Shown: positions 5,057 to 6,655 of the stretch, piece by piece | Layout of the letters: each line of letters opens with the position of its first letter | Position numbering within the stretch: the first letter of the stretch is position 1 | DNA from: Candidatus Heimdallarchaeota archaeon | Lineage (GTDB): Archaea; Asgardarchaeota; Heimdallarchaeia; JABLTI01 | Direction: 5' to 3' | Assembly (NCBI GenBank): GCA_030671945.1 | Contig: DAOVHJ010000149.1 | Location: 1-6,655, forward strand | DNA length: 6,655 nucleotides | The notes under the pieces: model-generated | The model's input: the letters and a program-made list of their open reading frames with translations, nothing else | Told to the model about the DNA's origin: nothing | Databases searched by the model: none | Translations under genes and position numbers: made by a program

Positions 5057-6322
5057 ATGAAAGCTATTTTATGTGGTAAGATAATTCCAGTCACAAAAGA
5101 TCCCATTGAAAATGGGCATATTTTGATTGATGATAAAGGAAAGATAAAGAAGGTCGGAAAAGGTTTCGATGTACCCAAAGATGCAGAAATTATTGATGCA
5201 AAGAAATGGGTTGCTTTTCCAGGAATAATTGATGTGCATTGCCATGCAGCCGTTTTTGAAGAAGAGGTTGGTCTTGGTCTCCAAGATGGCAATGAATGTA
5301 CTGATCCGATTACTCCTCATGTTCGTGTTTTAGACGCTATAAATCCAGTTGAAAAAGGCATGAAACGAGCAATTGGTAGTGGTGTTACTTGTGTTTGTAT
5401 TGCTCCTGGCAGTGGGAATGTTGTTGGGGGACAAATGACCACCATTAAAACTCATGGGAGAATTGTCGATGACATGGTAATTCAAGAAGTTGCAGGCATG
5501 AAATGTGCATTTGGTGAGAATCCAAAAAGAGTATATGGTGGAATGCAAAGAACTCCCTCAACTCGAATGGGCAATCTTGGTGTTTTCCGTCAACTTATGA
5601 TGGAAACTCAAAATTATATGAACAAATGGGATGAATACAAGAAGAAGCTCAAGCAATACAAAGAAGACTCGAAAGAGTATGAAAAGAAGAAAAAAGAAGA
5701 CAAAGATAAAGATCTTAAGAAACCTGTAGAACCCACAATCCCGGATAAGAATATTAAATATGATGCAATGGTTCCTGTCTTCAAAAAAGAAATCCCACTC
5801 AGAGCACATGCTCATCAAGACAATGATATTATTTCAGCGGTTCGACTTGCAAAGGAATTCGATGTCAACGTCACAATTGAACATTGTACTTATGGGCACA
5901 AAATTGCTGATTTTCTCGCAGAAAATAAAATTCCAGCAATTGTAGGTCCAACTTTTGGATTTAGAACAAAGATTGAACTCAAAGATATGACTTGGAAAAC
6001 ATACGGTATTCTAAATAAGAAGGGTGTTCTCGTTGCTCTAACTTCTGATCATCCTGTCGTTCCATTACAAGAACAAACTGTATATGCAGCAATTGCTCAT
6101 CGTGAAGGATTGTCCAAGCAAGGAGCTTATGAAATTATAACTATTAATGGAGCTAAGATCTTAGGTTTAGATGACAGAATTGGTTCTATAGAAGCAGGAA
6201 AAGATGCTGATATTGCTTTGTGGAATGGAGATCCACTTCTTGTTCATTCTAAGGTTCAAAAAGTCCTCATCGATGGCAAAATCATCTACGACATTGAAAC
6301 CGTAACAGAAGAATTATTCTGA
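5057..6322 (+). CDS. Metal-dependent amidohydrolase, imidazolonepropionase-like, paralog 2
   Basis: A 421-residue cytoplasmic enzyme aligning without gaps to paralog 1 until the last few residues, about 69% identical by hand count. It keeps the same probable ligands: H61 and H63 (HCH), H251 and H253 (RAHAHQ), H276 and H281 (EHCTYGH) and D331 (TSDHP). The DGNE...TDPITPHVRVLDAIN, APGSGNVVGGQ and AFGENPKR blocks are all present. TPSTRMG at 166-172 and PVVPLQ after the catalytic Asp look closer to the general family pattern than paralog 1, so this copy may keep the ancestral activity. E275 replaces D275, and Y279 replaces the E279 of paralog 1. The substrate is unknown; cyclic amides, N-acyl amino acids and dipeptides are all used in this superfamily. 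The start gives the same MKAI opening as paralog 1, but no Shine-Dalgarno sequence is visible. A strong hairpin terminator follows the stop. Confidence 0.85.
   Translation: MKAILCGKIIPVTKDPIENGHILIDDKGKIKKVGKGFDVPKDAEIIDAKKWVAFPGIIDVHCHAAVFEEEVGLGLQDGNECTDPITPHVRVLDAINPVEKGMKRAIGSGVTCVCIAPGSGNVVGGQMTTIKTHGRIVDDMVIQEVAGMKCAFGENPKRVYGGMQRTPSTRMGNLGVFRQLMMETQNYMNKWDEYKKKLKQYKEDSKEYEKKKKEDKDKDLKKPVEPTIPDKNIKYDAMVPVFKKEIPLRAHAHQDNDIISAVRLAKEFDVNVTIEHCTYGHKIADFLAENKIPAIVGPTFGFRTKIELKDMTWKTYGILNKKGVLVALTSDHPVVPLQEQTVYAAIAHREGLSKQGAYEIITINGAKILGLDDRIGSIEAGKDADIALWNGDPLLVHSKVQKVLIDGKIIYDIETVTEELF
5612..5752 (+). other. Lys/Glu-rich coiled-coil-like insert in paralog 2
   Basis: Encodes residues about 186-232, the same length and position as in paralog 1. 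The core YxKKLKQYKED (194-204) is kept, while the following Lys/Glu/Asp run has changed residue by residue but kept its charge. Retained length and helical character suggest a structural or interaction role, for example in oligomer contacts; this is inference. Confidence 0.5.
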
Positions 6323-6334
6323 AATAAAGTTATA

Positions 6335-6368
6335 GCCACAACTTTATGTGGCCTATTTTTCCTTTTTT
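6335..6368 (+). terminator. Hairpin and T-run terminator after paralog 2
   Basis: GCCACA (6335-6340) pairs with TGTGGC (6347-6352) across a six-base loop ACTTTA, followed by TTTTT (6356-6360), CC and TTTTTT (6363-6368). It sits 12 bases after the stop codon in a 44-bp convergent spacer and has the layout of an intrinsic terminator. Its T-run reaches into the stop codon of the opposing membrane-protein gene, so it may also shield that gene from read-through. Confidence 0.65.
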
Positions 6369-6655
6369 AAAGTAATTGTGCAATTTGAGCGAGTTGTATA
6401 GCTGTCGACGTAGATTCACTTTGCGTTGTGATTCCTCCGATCAATGCTAGTGCAAGTAAACTCACAATAGACAGAATCGTAATTACAATTCCTTCTAATA
6501 AATCAAATTTATTATCATCTGAAATCATCATGCTCAGTGCAACAGACATGATGAAAATACCACCCATAACAATCGTAATATCCATTGCTATTGGAATTCC
6601 AATATCTATTATTCCGCTTAAAACGAATGGTATACCAAAGAGAAGGAAGAAAGTA
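6367..6655 (-). CDS. Membrane protein, C-terminal part, cut by the window edge
   Basis: The frame closes at TAA (6369-6367) and is open without a stop to the right edge. An internal Met at 6585 could be taken as a start, but the codons upstream of it also read as membrane sequence (FFLLFGIPFVLSGIIDIG), so the gene very probably begins outside the window. About 95 residues are visible with roughly three hydrophobic segments: one ahead of MDITIV, one covering MDITIVMGGIFIMSVALSMM, and GIVITILSIVSLLALALIGG. A short acidic loop (SDDNKFDLLE) lies between the last two. A polar Ser/Thr/Gln-rich tail ends the protein. I do not recognise the family. It converges on the amidohydrolases, so it is not part of their transcript. 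Confidence 0.6.
   Translation of the reverse strand, partial: TFFLLFGIPFVLSGIIDIGIPIAMDITIVMGGIFIMSVALSMMISDDNKFDLLEGIVITILSIVSLLALALIGGITTQSESTSTAIQLAQIAQLL

Noticed and set aside
5558..5818. Minus-strand open frame rich in Phe and Leu resembling a membrane protein
   Set aside because: It is the reverse strand of the Lys/Glu-rich insert of paralog 2: AAA and GAA codons read backwards as TTT and TTC, which produces false hydrophobicity.
3674..6322. Naming the two amidohydrolases hutI
   Set aside because: The DGNE, PGSGNVVGGQ and AFGENPKR blocks belong to a different branch of the superfamily, and no other histidine-degradation gene is nearby.

Overview
This AT-rich window carries four complete protein-coding genes and one truncated gene. 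No RNA gene, insertion sequence or CRISPR array was seen. The organism cannot be fixed from this window alone. Pyrimidine-rich tracts behind gene ends, mostly weak ribosome-binding sites and TATA-like upstream sequence lean towards an AT-rich archaeon (an uncultured Asgard-type genome would fit), but this is inference. The hairpin plus T-run at the right end would also suit a bacterium.

Layout. 1-193: no assignable gene; a pyrimidine-rich tract (minus strand) lies behind the first gene, and a startless open frame runs off the left edge. 194-1690 (minus): a 12-helix Major Facilitator transporter of the UMF1/Atg22-like group. 1691-1958: a divergent control region holding a perfect 12-bp inverted repeat, three TTTTGNCAAAA-type palindromes spaced exactly 44 bp apart, and a tandem direct repeat of about 40-45 bp that ends in TATA-like sequence. 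1959-3626 (plus): FAD-dependent glycerol-3-phosphate dehydrogenase (glpD type). 3674-4936 and 5057-6322 (plus): two tandem paralogous metal-dependent amidohydrolases, about 69% identical by hand count, each with a Lys/Glu-rich coiled-coil-like insert. 6323-6366: a short convergent spacer with a terminator-like hairpin. 6367-6655 (minus): the C-terminal part of a small membrane protein whose start lies outside the window.

How the genes may work together. The dehydrogenase and the first amidohydrolase are 47 bp apart with no visible terminator between them, so they may share a transcript from the divergent region. The second amidohydrolase has a 120-bp AT-rich upstream gap with a terminator-like stretch and probably has its own promoter. 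One reading is a small uptake and catabolism locus: a solute transporter, a respiratory step oxidising glycerol-3-phosphate, and two cyclic-amide or amide hydrolases of unknown substrate. No glycerol kinase, glycerol facilitator or histidine-degradation gene is present, so a shared pathway is not shown. The most unusual features are the phased operator-like repeats and the divergence of the two amidohydrolases at two active-site loops inside otherwise highly conserved proteins.
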